A stretch of 64,000 nt of DNA, from assembly GCA_023630585.1 (NCBI GenBank), contig CM042540.1, positions 21,010,574 through 21,074,573 of the forward strand, in the 5' to 3' direction. Each line of letters opens with the position of its first letter. The first letter of the stretch is position 1. Source of the DNA: Cranoglanis bouderius (taxonomy: Eukaryota; Chordata; Actinopteri; Siluriformes; Cranoglanididae). Shown here in pieces: positions 46,223-55,572 of the stretch. Below the pieces are notes generated by a model. The model made no database searches, was not told the DNA's origin, and saw only the letters and a list, made by a program, of their open reading frames with translations. A program made the translations under genes and the position numbers.

Positions 46223-47100
46223 TATTATTATTATTATTATTATTAATAATAAACATCATTAAGTAACTCATGAATAATGAGCATAAGAGTAAATTCAAGA
46301 AGCAGAAAACAGAAAAATAAGGTTTGTAAAAGAAAAATAAGAATAACAATAATTAAAGAGAGAAAATACATCAAAATAGAGTTTATTTGCCATTAGCCAC
46401 TTTAAAAAATGTTGACAGTCAAAAGCCTCAAAAGAAGACTTTTGACTTTCTTGTTGACTTTGGTTGTCTGCAGTACTGGATCTTAGTGAACAATTTGGTA
46501 CATATAAGACAATCTATAATGTATGATGGTGCTAATCCATTCAATGCTTTAAAAGCCAATTAAAAGTATTTAAAAAAAAATCTATTCTAAAAGATACTGG
46601 TAGCCAATGAAATGTAGCCAGGGTTGGTGTAATATGTTTTCTCTTGAAAGTACCTGTTAGAATCGGGGGTGCAGTCTGTTGATTAACTCCTTTTGGCAAC
46701 CCAGTAAAGAGCAAGTTATAAGAAAGACAAAAGTATACATCAACTATTTAGCATTGTGCAGATTAATATAAAGTCTAATTCTTCCAATATTCCTCACATG
46801 AAAAAAAAAAAAAAAAGTAATGTCAATATGCGGTTTGATGAAGTTTCTTACTAAAGTTTTTGGTTGTGTAGCTAAATTTTCTAATTTGGTCAATTTTTCT
46901 TTGTTGGTGTTAATATACACACAAAAAAATCAGTTGTGTCTTTAGTTGTAATAAAAATGGTCTAAACCTGTTCATTATTATTGGATCCAAACTAGTTTTC
47001 TTTAATAATGATCTGATAGTGGAAGACTTGAATCTGGGAAAGTATCAGTTTCTAAAAAACAATTTACTATTCCCAAAACAGTGCTGCTGAGAATATCAAA

Positions 47101-47138
<38 letters not shown>

Positions 47139-47650
47139 ACCTGTACATGTATCCTTTTCTCAGTCAGTACTTGCTCAATTCCTTCACACCATTTAAATAT
47201 AAAGAACCAATGGGAACTAGTGTGTGCGTGTGTGTGTGTGTGTAGAATGCTAATCCTTGGTTTTCCTCGCTGAACCCAACAGGTGATGGATAATGCCAGC
47301 TCCAGAGCCTTGGAGACCGCTGTATGTTAAAAAGCATTTTATTTTAAAAAGTACAGTTACAGTTACTATGTAGGCCTACTCAAGTACTGTAATGAGAGTA
47401 CATGTAGTTTGTGACCTTTTAATTAAGATAATTAAGAGGACATACTGTATTTAACAGGGGACATCTAAAACACACAATTTATGAGACACAACATTTTGAT
47501 CTTTTATTCTACCACTTGTCAGATCAGGCTACATCATTATAAACTATATGAACATATTAAATCAGAACTTCTCAACCTTTTTTGGAAAGAGCCCACAACT
47601 AATGATAGGACTGGGCTTGTGCATCACACTGCAGCTTATCCAAGTCAAGA
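45790..47650. other. No gene; microsatellites
   Basis: An AAT/ATT array at 46180-46250, an A-run at 46799-46817 and a CA array at 47103-47134. The remainder has no motif-bearing ORF. Confidence 0.6.
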
Positions 47651-47654
47651 GACA

Positions 47655-48275
47655 TAGTTCAATATTCAAGATTCAAGATTTTATTTGTCAAGCACACAAT
47701 TATACACATTATATAACTTGCAGTGAAATGAAAACCTACTCCTCTTTAGACTGTGCATTAAATACTAAATTAAAAATAGAATCAGAAATGAATAGAAATA
47801 ATAAGAAATATGAAATATACATACAGGAATGTGCAAAAATGTATGTACAAAATTAGCATGGAATGTGTAGAAAATGGATGTACAAAAGATGCTGTATGTA
47901 GGTGTAGTAACAATACAATACAAAGTGCAGTGTGCAGAGTTTCAGTGGAGTGCAGAGTGAACTGTAGAGTCTTTATGGAGTCCTAAGAGATCTTTATGGA
48001 GGACATGTCCATGTTGAGGAGTCTGATGGCCTGAGGGAAGAAGCTCCTCCTGAGCCTCTCAGTTTTACAGAAGCGCTTGCCTGATTGCAGCAGGCTGAAA
48101 AGACAGTTACTGGGGTGGGTGGAGTCCCTGAAGATTTTAGCAGCTCTTGTACTTGAGTCGCCTGGTGTAGATGTCATGCAGAGAGGGAAGAGCAGACCTG
48201 GAGATGCGCTCGGCTAAGCGCACCACTCTCTGCAGGGCTTTGTGGTCCTGGTCCTAGTTAAACGCACACATCTAA
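47655..48275 (-). pseudogene. LINE ORF2 C-terminal fragment with 3' end
   Basis: The reverse strand encodes a LINE C-terminal block: FRDSTHPSNCLFSLLQSGKR, then RRSFFPQAIRLLN, with ALQR-like sequence upstream. The 3' untranslated part extends left to about 47655 (AAGATTCAAGATTTTATTTG on the + strand). This wording is very common in fish LINEs. I cannot place the clade from so short a piece. Confidence 0.65.
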
Positions 48276-48395
48276 TTTCAGCTTTTACGTCCAACCTAGA
48301 TCACTATTTTGATTTGATACACATACTGGCATTCAATTCTACATCCGATAAGTAAGTGCTAGCAAATGGTTGATATTGATTGATATGTTTATTTG

Positions 48396-48520
48396 GAGTT
48401 ATGTATTGCATTTCACGCAACACTTTCGAGTGTAAAGCCGATTTTACATTTTAAAAAATCGTGGAGCATTCATTTGTTGTTTTTTGGTTTAGTAAATAAC
48501 TGTAAATATTCTAAGCATGT
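48396..48520 (+). repeat. Dispersed repeat copy 2 (shared with 32099-32237)
   Basis: Same block and orientation as the copy at 32.1 kb, ending AATATTCTAAGCATG. Confidence 0.85.
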
Positions 48521-49526
48521 GTAACCGGCCTACTCTTGACCACTGTTATGATCTGCGTTGTGTAACAGAAGACACGAGAGAACTGGAACGGCTGTTGATC
48601 TGGAGAGTTTATTCTGGGGCCTCTAGATGGCGCTGGACAGATTAAAGAGTACAGCATGAGAAAATGATTGTCTGTGATTTTTTTACCTCTCCTCAGCATG
48701 CTCAACGGAGTCTGAGCAAACATTACAATGATAACATAACTTAAACAAAAGGCATAAAATACTTAATGAAATTAAGTGCAAAACCAGTCGTTACAAACAC
48801 CTATCTCGACACACAAAACAATCTCCCTCAGCCAGCCTTAAACCAACCATGAACTGGAAAACAAACAAATTGATACAAAATGAATACATTGGAAAATAGA
48901 ACAGATAAACCATACCTGGACAGATTAAAGTGTACAGCATGAGAAAAAGATCATCTGTGATTTTTTCATCTGCACAAATTAAAGGAAGTTATTTAATTCG
49001 TGAAAATCACCACGTTCTGTTGGCGCACACACACATATACGCAAACACATACTCGAACCACTGTACTCAGTAATAAAACCATTGAATCCAATCCATCCAT
49101 TCATAAAACACTTTCTAATACATTTATAACACTGTGAACAATAATATTACTGCATATTATTGACTTAATCAAACTTCTCAGAACTTTTACAAGCCTATAT
49201 TGAGAGAGCACCACTAACTGCTTACCTCTCCTCAGCGCGCTCAACGCGGTCTGAGGACGCAGTGCGGGCTGAACGGAAGTGACGTCACCACTCAACAGAG
49301 ATACAAAACTTTTCCCAAAAATGGCAAAATAAGATACAAAACAAAATGATAAGGTTTTCATGGACAAATTAATACTAAGTAAATAAATAAAAATTGAAAG
49401 AAAGGATGATTAGTGAAATTCAACATGGTAAGTTTTACAGGTCAAGAAAAGTCCAAGGTTGATCAAGCCTTAGACATTCTCAGAACAGTATGCTGCCTTG
49501 TACAACATACAATAATCTGGTCTATA
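48521..49526 (-). repeat. Probable 3' UTR/LTR region of gypsy element 2
   Basis: This lies directly downstream (reverse strand) of the gypsy-2 pol end. It contains internal direct duplications: GATTAAAG.GTACAGCATGAG at 48640 and 48922, and CCTCTCCTCAGC.(C/T)GCTCAACG at 48689 and 49226. A single LTR cannot be delimited without its partner, so the edges are not given as firm. Confidence 0.3.
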
Positions 49527-49858
49527 TTACACTTCGTGAAATTCATATCTTGTAAACATTTTCACAGTATTTTCATAGAAACAAATACCTTTTAAAATAG
49601 AGAAAGAAAAGATCCTGATCTCCTTGCTACAGATGACCCCACTCTCTGAACATAAAATGGTTTCTGTCATTGACTCAATCAAACGACTAACTTTTCTGAC
49701 CACCCTTCCTGCACGGGTCCTAACACCCTGTGTGTAGGTAGGAATTTGTTCTTGTGTGTCAGAAATACTGTTAGCATGAGAGTTGTTCACAGTTTCTATT
49801 TGTGGGTCAGGATTACTAGCAGAGGATTCAGTCTCTATGCCAGATACTTGATCAAAAC
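49527..49858 (-). pseudogene. C-terminal end of gypsy element 2 pol (left of Polinton)
   Basis: The reverse frame is open from the Polinton duplication at 49859 through to a stop at 49527. It contains GVRTRAGRVVRKVSRLIESM, a typical gypsy pol C-terminal block. It is in the same frame as the pol part on the other side of the Polinton (63104-63938) once the element and one CCCCAA are removed. The gene was split by the insertion. Confidence 0.85.
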
Positions 49859-49864
49859 CCCCAA
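49859..49864. repeat. Polinton target-site duplication, left copy (CCCCAA)
   Basis: The 6-bp CCCCAA directly precedes the terminal AGTAGTTATATC and is identical to the copy at the right end. Six base pairs is the usual Polinton duplication. Confidence 0.95.
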
Positions 49865-50029
49865 AGTAGTTATATCATATACTTTATGTCAAAAATTGAT
49901 TTATGACCCCCTGATGTTTGTATAATTTATGGACTCGTGAAGGTCCCATGAACATGTGTAATTTATGGCTGTACATTTATGTTTATTTTTTCCTGTCCTC
50001 TGTCTGTCTGTGAGGAGTTGCATTTCCCA

Positions 50030-50068
<39 letters not shown>

Positions 50069-50448
50069 ATGAGTTTTACAACCGGTGTGTGTTGTGGTCA
50101 GAGAAAACTGCTGTTAAAAACCCCAACGCGGTCTGTATGTCATAGGTTTATGTGCGAGCCGTACGTGTGTGTTGAAACAGGGCTTGTTAAATAGGATACT
50201 TAAATACTTATTGTTATAACGCAGAAGACGTACTGCAAAAAAAAAATCTCACACGATGTCTGCCCCACAAACACCTAAAACCGGCACGAGTTCGGCGTGT
50301 GCCTCAACACCTAGAATGGGGATTGAACTGAGTGAGAACATAACTTATGCGCCACGGAAAAAACAAAGCGTTAGTTTAACAAACCTTCGTCATAATGATG
50401 TGAATAGTGTAAAGACGTTATTGTTTCGTACGGAGCAGGATGTTACCA
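49865..50448 (+). repeat. Left terminal inverted repeat of Polinton
   Basis: 584 bp from AGTAGTTATATCATATACTT to GGAGCAGGATGTTACCA. It is nearly identical to the complement of 62512-63097, with most length difference in the GT array (50038-50066). It includes the start and most of a small ORF. Confidence 0.95.
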
Positions 50449-50498
50449 TGTCCGAAGATCGGTTCTTAAGCCCGCCCCCGCATCACAACAACGATTAA
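50256..50498 (+). CDS. Small TIR-encoded protein, 80 aa
   Basis: The ATG at 50256 follows an A-rich tract. The protein is Thr/Ser-rich with a basic patch (APRKKQSVSLTNL) and no recognised domain or membrane span. The first 64 codons lie inside the terminal repeat, so the gene start is duplicated at the other end (62704, reverse). The last 16 codons are unique to this copy. A Ser/Thr-Pro pattern (PQTPKTG) is visible near the N-terminus. It could be an early protein or the first exon of a spliced gene. Function is unknown. Confidence 0.6.
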   Translation: MSAPQTPKTGTSSACASTPRMGIELSENITYAPRKKQSVSLTNLRHNDVNSVKTLLFRTEQDVTMSEDRFLSPPPHHNND

Positions 50499-50538
50499 AA
50501 ACGCCTGCGGATCGACACGCTCACAACACACGTCCACA

Positions 50539-51210
50539 ATGTCTCAAGAATCTACAACTGCCTGTTGTTACAGCAATACGCCTGAGACCGCTCCGGCGGA
50601 ACCTAACGACAACGCGACGTCGCTGGAAGCATCCCCACAGATTTACGACAACACCTGGCTGGATAAGTTTTGCATGAATTTGGGTTATCATAATATGTCG
50701 TTTCTTTCAACGCCTTATGGTAACGCCGGAACCACAGCCGGGGCAGCGGCCTATGGCGGGTTCGACGACACAGACGGCTGCACTCGCTCTGACGGCTTCA
50801 AAATCATAAAAGCAATAGTTGTGGTGCTTCTCGAACATTTAGTAAACAGAAAGCAGAAGGAGTTGTGTCTGGGGTGTGAAGTGGATCATCCGAGCCAACT
50901 TAGACATTCCTGTCTGTTCGAGCCTGACGCCTATTTTTTCGACGGCAACTTTGAGGAACTGTCACGGGATCTGATTAAACCGGGGCTTAAACATATCATA
51001 GCCCAAGCATTGAGCAGATGTGGTTTTAGGCGACATCCCGAGAGAATTCAAGGTACTGTTGATGGTATTTTACACGAATTGCGGGAGGAAATTTACATCG
51101 TGGAGAAGCTTCGTGAAGTCCGCGAGAAAATTGTGGACGGCATCAATGAGGAAGTTGTATACGACGCTGTGGATTGTTGGAAATCAACCCCACATACAAC
51201 GCGTGTGTGA
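50539..51210 (+). CDS. Polinton accessory protein with Cys/His motif, 223 aa
   Basis: Starts at ATG 50539, 40 bp after the previous ORF. The N-terminal 90 residues are polar and probably flexible. Around residues 114-129 is LCLGCEVDHPSQLRHSC, a C-x2-C-x9-H-x-C pattern with an internal His that looks like a small zinc-binding site. The C-terminal 70 residues are rich in charged heptad-like sequence (VEKLREVREKIVDGINEE), consistent with a helix. No enzyme motif is visible. Similar Cys/His proteins of unknown role occur in other fish mobile elements, to my recollection. Position at the element end suggests an early or accessory gene. Confidence 0.65.
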   Translation: MSQESTTACCYSNTPETAPAEPNDNATSLEASPQIYDNTWLDKFCMNLGYHNMSFLSTPYGNAGTTAGAAAYGGFDDTDGCTRSDGFKIIKAIVVVLLEHLVNRKQKELCLGCEVDHPSQLRHSCLFEPDAYFFDGNFEELSRDLIKPGLKHIIAQALSRCGFRRHPERIQGTVDGILHELREEIYIVEKLREVREKIVDGINEEVVYDAVDCWKSTPHTTRV

Positions 51211-51219
51211 TACTGAAAA

Positions 51220-51693
51220 ATGGGGAACACGTGGTGCATACCAAGTCTGACAAAATATCTATTTGAACGACGTATTAGATGTGTAATTATCAACTTGTTG
51301 TATAAGATCATTAATGATGATGTTGATGTACCTATTGTTGTTGTAAACGATCGTATCGTTGACCCAAAACGTTTAACAAAACTCAAGAGACAAATATGTG
51401 ATGTGAGAGGTATGTCGAATGTATGGCCAGATATGATGCATATGGGTATTAATGTGGGCGAGTCAGTTTGTACAACTGTCAGAAAAATACTAGACCTGAT
51501 GACTGAATGTGGCAGCAGTATTAGAATTGCTGACATAATGTGCATGTGTGCTTATGTGACTGATTTATGTATAATATTATCAAGAAAAGAAGAGAACGAT
51601 GTTTGTGAAATCGTCGAAACATTTGTTGATTACATTGTCGAGAAAAATTGTGTAGTATGTATAAAATTTCTACAGCACCTCGATGCTATATGA
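51220..51693 (+). CDS. Polinton accessory protein, 157 aa, possible Bcl-2-like fold
   Basis: Starts at ATG 51220, nine bases after the preceding stop. The N-terminus is MGNTWC, with Gly2 as a possible myristoylation site and a nearby Cys. The rest is predicted mostly helical and Cys-rich. Around residues 100-120 SSIRIADIMCMCAYVTDLC loosely resembles the BH1 helix region of Bcl-2 proteins (N-W-G-R-I-v-x-x). The following VCEIVETFVDYIVEKN resembles the helix before BH2. This is a weak visual match without the Trp-Gly core. AATAAA lies at 51714-51719 just after the stop. A relic of its 3' end is repeated near the right end of the element. Confidence 0.6.
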   Translation: MGNTWCIPSLTKYLFERRIRCVIINLLYKIINDDVDVPIVVVNDRIVDPKRLTKLKRQICDVRGMSNVWPDMMHMGINVGESVCTTVRKILDLMTECGSSIRIADIMCMCAYVTDLCIILSRKEENDVCEIVETFVDYIVEKNCVVCIKFLQHLDAI

Positions 51694-51713
51694 TGTTGAT
51701 TTCTTTCATCGAA

Positions 51714-51719
51714 AATAAA
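51714..51719 (+). terminator. Polyadenylation signal after the 157-aa gene
   Basis: AATAAA lies 20 bases after the stop codon. Similar signals follow the integrase (52865-52870), major capsid (55558-55563) and protease (56118-56123) genes, so several rightward genes may have their own transcript ends. Confidence 0.6.
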
Positions 51720-51774
51720 ATCTCAAACAATTAAAACACATGTGTTATTCTTTTGTGGAGTCTGAACCGTCAAC

Positions 51775-52863
51775 ATGACTGAAGAAATGAAAAAAATTTA
51801 TTACAACCCTTCTAATCCGGGGTCTTTAGGAGGTAAAAAACGTTTAAAAGATGCTGTTTTAAAGGAAACGGGTATTCGCCTAAACGATAAACAGGTTTCG
51901 GACTGGCTGGCCGGAGAGGACGCGTACACGCTACACAGAAATCCTCGTTTGAATTTCAAAAGGAATCGTGTTTTTGTCTATGGCATCGATATACAGTTCC
52001 AGGCCGATCTAGTTGACATGTCTGCATACGCTGCGGAAAATGACAATAAACGTTTTCTGTTGACGTGTATAGATGTGTTTAGTAAATATGCATGGACGCG
52101 TTTATTAAAAAATAAATCAGGAATCGAGGTAACTAAAGCTTTCGAATCTATACTGAAGGAAGGTCGGGTGCCACGCAAATTACAGACAGACAACGGAAAG
52201 GAGTTTTTTAATAAACATTTTCAAAGCATGACAAAAAAGTACAATATCATACATTTTGCACCTGCCACAGAATTAAAAGCCTGTGTCATTGAGCGGTTTA
52301 ATAGAACCTTAAAAGGTAGGATGTGGAGATATTTAACAGCAACAAATTCCAAACGTTACGTAGATGTACTTCAAGATATCACAGATGGGTACAATGTGAG
52401 TTTTCACCGTAGCATTAAAATGAGACCGGTTGATGTGAACAGAGAGAACGAGTCTGTGGTGTTTCATAATCTGTATGGTGCTAGCGGAGCTCACTGTGCC
52501 AACCCCGTTTTTAAATATAAAATTGGTGATGTTGTTAGAATTTCTAAAGCAAGAGGGGTATTCACAAAAGGGTATGAGGAAAACTATACGCATGAATTTT
52601 TCACCATAACGGAACGTGTGCCTCGAGACCCTCTGGTGTACAGACTATGTGATTATGATGGCGATGTCATCGATGGAGTATTTTATGAGGAGGAATTACA
52701 AAAAATAATTGTGAACAAAAACAAGGCGTTTAAAGTGGAAAAAATTTTAGACAAAAAGAAACAAGGTCGAAAAACAATGGTGTTGGTTCGATGGCTCGGA
52801 TGGCCTGCAAAATTTGCGTCGTGGATCGACCAGAAAGACTTGGTCGATGTGCAGATACCATAA
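51775..52863 (+). CDS. int: Polinton integrase with C-terminal chromodomain
   Basis: A 362-aa retroviral-type (rve) integrase that inserts the element and creates the 6-bp duplication. An N-terminal helical region (residues 1-60) precedes the catalytic core. The core has Asp78 in IQFQADLVDM, Asp139 in LQTDNGKEF and Glu173 in KACVIERFNRTLKGRMW, a D-x60-D-x33-E layout usual for Polintons. Residues 315-360 form a chromodomain (FKVEKILDKK, VLVRWLGW, FASWIDQKDL). This may steer insertion toward methylated histones or act in target recognition. The frame is fully open with an AATAAA just after the stop. Start chosen at ATG 51775 because it gives the family length. Confidence 0.96.
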   Translation: MTEEMKKIYYNPSNPGSLGGKKRLKDAVLKETGIRLNDKQVSDWLAGEDAYTLHRNPRLNFKRNRVFVYGIDIQFQADLVDMSAYAAENDNKRFLLTCIDVFSKYAWTRLLKNKSGIEVTKAFESILKEGRVPRKLQTDNGKEFFNKHFQSMTKKYNIIHFAPATELKACVIERFNRTLKGRMWRYLTATNSKRYVDVLQDITDGYNVSFHRSIKMRPVDVNRENESVVFHNLYGASGAHCANPVFKYKIGDVVRISKARGVFTKGYEENYTHEFFTITERVPRDPLVYRLCDYDGDVIDGVFYEEELQKIIVNKNKAFKVEKILDKKKQGRKTMVLVRWLGWPAKFASWIDQKDLVDVQIP

Positions 52864-52910
52864 AAATAAAAGCCCAACACGTGTCCGACCCACACTCGTA
52901 AAAAACAGCC

Positions 52911-53753
52911 ATGGCAGAGGGTGGTTTTTATGTAACGTTGCCATGCAACGCATCATTATCTGTTTATCCGGAAAACCGCATATCTAATTACACAACCAGA
53001 TTGGCGAAAGGTATAAATTTAAAAGGAGAATGGCAAGTGGGGTTAATCGAATTTGAATACCCCGTGTCGTGGTACACGTTTAATGAGACAGATGCTACGT
53101 TCATTTTCAGCTATGATGAAACAAAGCCATCAGTTATTAAGAATCATGTTGACCCCAAAGAACTTTTCATCACCGGCGATCGGAGAACATCAAACATACC
53201 TTACACGTTAAAGGCGGGTTATTATGAGGACATTCCTTTCCTGATCGGAGGGATCAACGCAAACCTACCATCGGGGACGAGTCTCGGTTATGACCATATT
53301 AAAAACAAAGTGTTTCTGAAAGCCCCTCCGAAGACGTCATTGACATTTTATGGAAAACTAGCTAATATTTTAGGTTTAAAACCAAGTATTGCTATAGAAA
53401 CTAGTAATCAAAATCATGAAAAACACATAGTAGGGTATACGTCTGTGACGTATGCCCCATATCAGGCGGATATAAACGGGGGGTTCTACACCATGTATAT
53501 ATACACAGATATTATAGAATATCAATCAGTTGGCGACCACCATGTACCACTACTACGTTGTGTGCATATAGACGGTGATATTAATAAGAATATTACTGTC
53601 AGATACGATAGACCGCATTACGTGTCAGTTAACAAATCGTCCATCACAGAAATAACTATACAGGTGAAAGACGACCAAAATCAAGACGTGCCTTTCAGTT
53701 ACGGGAAGGTGTGTGTCAAACTACACTTTAGACCTGTGAAACAGTTTGTTTAA
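52911..53753 (+). CDS. Minor capsid (penton-type) protein
   Basis: A 280-aa protein with the N-terminal signature of Polinton minor capsid proteins: FYVTLPCNASLSVYPENRIS, then NYTTRL and GEWQVGLIEFEYPVSW. The family is a single jelly-roll that forms the fivefold vertices, as adenovirus penton base does. Repeating beta-strand-like segments (FITGD, TSLTFYGKLANILG, GFYTMYIYTDIIE) and the C-terminal VCVKLHFRP fit that fold. It is fully open. Its stop TAA overlaps the ATG of the next gene (TAATG at 53752), so the two are probably translated from linked or overlapping transcripts. Confidence 0.9.
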   Translation: MAEGGFYVTLPCNASLSVYPENRISNYTTRLAKGINLKGEWQVGLIEFEYPVSWYTFNETDATFIFSYDETKPSVIKNHVDPKELFITGDRRTSNIPYTLKAGYYEDIPFLIGGINANLPSGTSLGYDHIKNKVFLKAPPKTSLTFYGKLANILGLKPSIAIETSNQNHEKHIVGYTSVTYAPYQADINGGFYTMYIYTDIIEYQSVGDHHVPLLRCVHIDGDINKNITVRYDRPHYVSVNKSSITEITIQVKDDQNQDVPFSYGKVCVKLHFRPVKQFV

Positions 53754-54226
53754 TGATGGTGTATCTCAATAACATGAACAACATAGACCCCATGCGTTAT
53801 GTAGCCTATTACCAGAATCAAGCCGGTAATGGACTCCCGGGGTATGCCGGTGGGGGGGTAATGTATGGCGCAGGTCTGGGTGGAATGTTTAGGGGGCTCT
53901 TTAGAATGGCCATACCATTGCTAAAACGGGGGTTTAGCATAGCCAAACCCCATCTTAAATCAGCTGCAAAAAACATACTAAGCGACGTTGTTACCAATAC
54001 GTTATCACGGTCTTTTAATAACGGTGATACACAAGACGGCTCCGGGTTGATGGCTATGGCTCGCAATAGAACAACTAGACCACCAGGGATTCGGAGGAGT
54101 GGTCAGGTACGAAAGAAAACAAAACACAATGTTAAGAATGCGTCAGTTGTAAAGAGAAGACGCGTGGTGACAACAAAAAGCGCTACATCAAAAAAAAAAA
54201 AAAAAAAGACCAAAGACCCACGTTAA
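53753..54226 (+). CDS. Basic virion protein, adenovirus pVI/pX-like
   Basis: A 157-aa protein between the two capsid genes. Residues 20-45 are Gly-rich (GLPGYAGGGVMYGAGLGG). An amphipathic hydrophobic helix follows (FRGLFRMAIPLLKRGFSIAK), resembling the membrane-active or core-binding segments of adenovirus-like internal proteins. The C-terminal 60 residues are strongly basic (RRSGQVRKKTKHNVK, VVKRRRVV) and end in a Lys run. That run is encoded by 18 A (54190-54207), which is prone to length change. A role in DNA condensation or membrane penetration is inferred from family and position. Confidence 0.75.
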   Translation: MMVYLNNMNNIDPMRYVAYYQNQAGNGLPGYAGGGVMYGAGLGGMFRGLFRMAIPLLKRGFSIAKPHLKSAAKNILSDVVTNTLSRSFNNGDTQDGSGLMAMARNRTTRPPGIRRSGQVRKKTKHNVKNASVVKRRRVVTTKSATSKKKKKKTKDPR

Positions 54227-54242
54227 AACAATATTCTAGATC

Positions 54243-55550
54243 ATGGCCTTACTACACAGCATGTCAGAAGAGTGTTTAAAAACCGAACTGGATCTGTTCA
54301 CAGTGCCGATGACTCAAACAGCTATTGAAAAAAACACTTATATAGAAGTACCACCGTTATCAGCCATATCGGACACATCACCGCTGGAATTTTTTATAGC
54401 GGGGACTGGAGAGGATTATGTAGATCTAAACAACACACTAGTATTTTTGCGTCTCAAAATCACTAACGCTGACGGCACGGATATTGCGGACGGAGCACCC
54501 GTGGGGCTTATTAATTATCCAGGCGCGACTATATTTTCACAAGTGGATGTGTCGTTAGGAGACCGTCTTATATCGCAGAGTTCTAGTACATACCCTTATC
54601 GATGCATAATAGAGTGTCTCACCAATTATGGTAGAGACGCACTTGAAACACTTTTCTCAGCGGCATTGTTTTACAAAGACACGGCGGGACATATGGATGT
54701 ATCAGACCCCGCAGGTGGTAATCACGGGCTCACAAAAAGAGCTGCTTTTACCAATGCGAGCAATGTCGTGGAACTTCTAGCCCCTATACACAGCGACATA
54801 TTCTTTCAAGAAAAACTTATGCTTAACGGCGTGGACATTAAAATCCGTATGACAAGGGGTAAAGACGAATTCTGCTTGATGAGGAGCAACGCTGCACAAT
54901 ATAAGCTAAATATTCTATCAGCGTCACTATTTGTAAAAAAAGTGTCTGTATCACCGGCTGTAAGATTGGGGCATGCAAAGACGTTGTTAATGACAACCGC
55001 TAAATATCCTATAGATCGCGTGTGTCTGAAAAATTTTTCAATTCCTGCTGGATCACGCGTCTGTAATCAAGAAAATTTATTCTTAGGAACCATGCCAAAA
55101 TCGGTGGTTCTAGCGATGGTTGATAATGATGCATTTACAGGAGCTTATAATAAAAATCCATTTGCTTTTAAAAACTATGACCTAGAATTTTTGGCTATTT
55201 ATCTGGATGGCCAGCAACACCCCGCGAAGCCTCTGCAACCAGAATATGAAAGGGGGTCTGCAGTACGTGAATTTTATCAGTTAGCGCTGGCTTCTGGAAA
55301 ACATCTTAAAAATCAACCTCTTTCAATAGATAGAGAAGATTTTCTACAGGGGTACACATTGTACGCATTCAATCTCACGCCAGACGAGGAGTGTGGCCAA
55401 CACATTTCACTCATCAAGTCTGGAAACATCAGACTAGAAGCCCGTTTTAGACAGCCGCTACCCAGAACGATTAATTTGATTGTTTATGCCATATTCGACA
55501 GCATAATCGAGGTGTCAAATCGTCGACAGATCCTGGTTGACTACTATTAA
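54243..55550 (+). CDS. Major capsid protein (double jelly-roll)
   Basis: A 435-aa protein starting at ATG 54243, 16 bases after the preceding stop. It has the Polinton capsid wording SEECLKTELDLFTVP, GTGEDYVDLNNTLVFLRLKI and the block around INYPGATIFSQVDVSLGDRL. The mid-part PLDVTDP-like segment and C-terminal ARFRQPLPRTINLIVYAIFD also fit. Its length and beta-rich composition fit the hexon-like double jelly-roll capsid protein. The frame is complete with AATAAA at 55558-55563. An intact capsid gene next to an intact penton gene and protease argues that particles could once be assembled. Confidence 0.87.
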   Translation: MALLHSMSEECLKTELDLFTVPMTQTAIEKNTYIEVPPLSAISDTSPLEFFIAGTGEDYVDLNNTLVFLRLKITNADGTDIADGAPVGLINYPGATIFSQVDVSLGDRLISQSSSTYPYRCIIECLTNYGRDALETLFSAALFYKDTAGHMDVSDPAGGNHGLTKRAAFTNASNVVELLAPIHSDIFFQEKLMLNGVDIKIRMTRGKDEFCLMRSNAAQYKLNILSASLFVKKVSVSPAVRLGHAKTLLMTTAKYPIDRVCLKNFSIPAGSRVCNQENLFLGTMPKSVVLAMVDNDAFTGAYNKNPFAFKNYDLEFLAIYLDGQQHPAKPLQPEYERGSAVREFYQLALASGKHLKNQPLSIDREDFLQGYTLYAFNLTPDEECGQHISLIKSGNIRLEARFRQPLPRTINLIVYAIFDSIIEVSNRRQILVDYY

Positions 55551-55572
55551 TATGTAAAATAAAAATTAAAAA

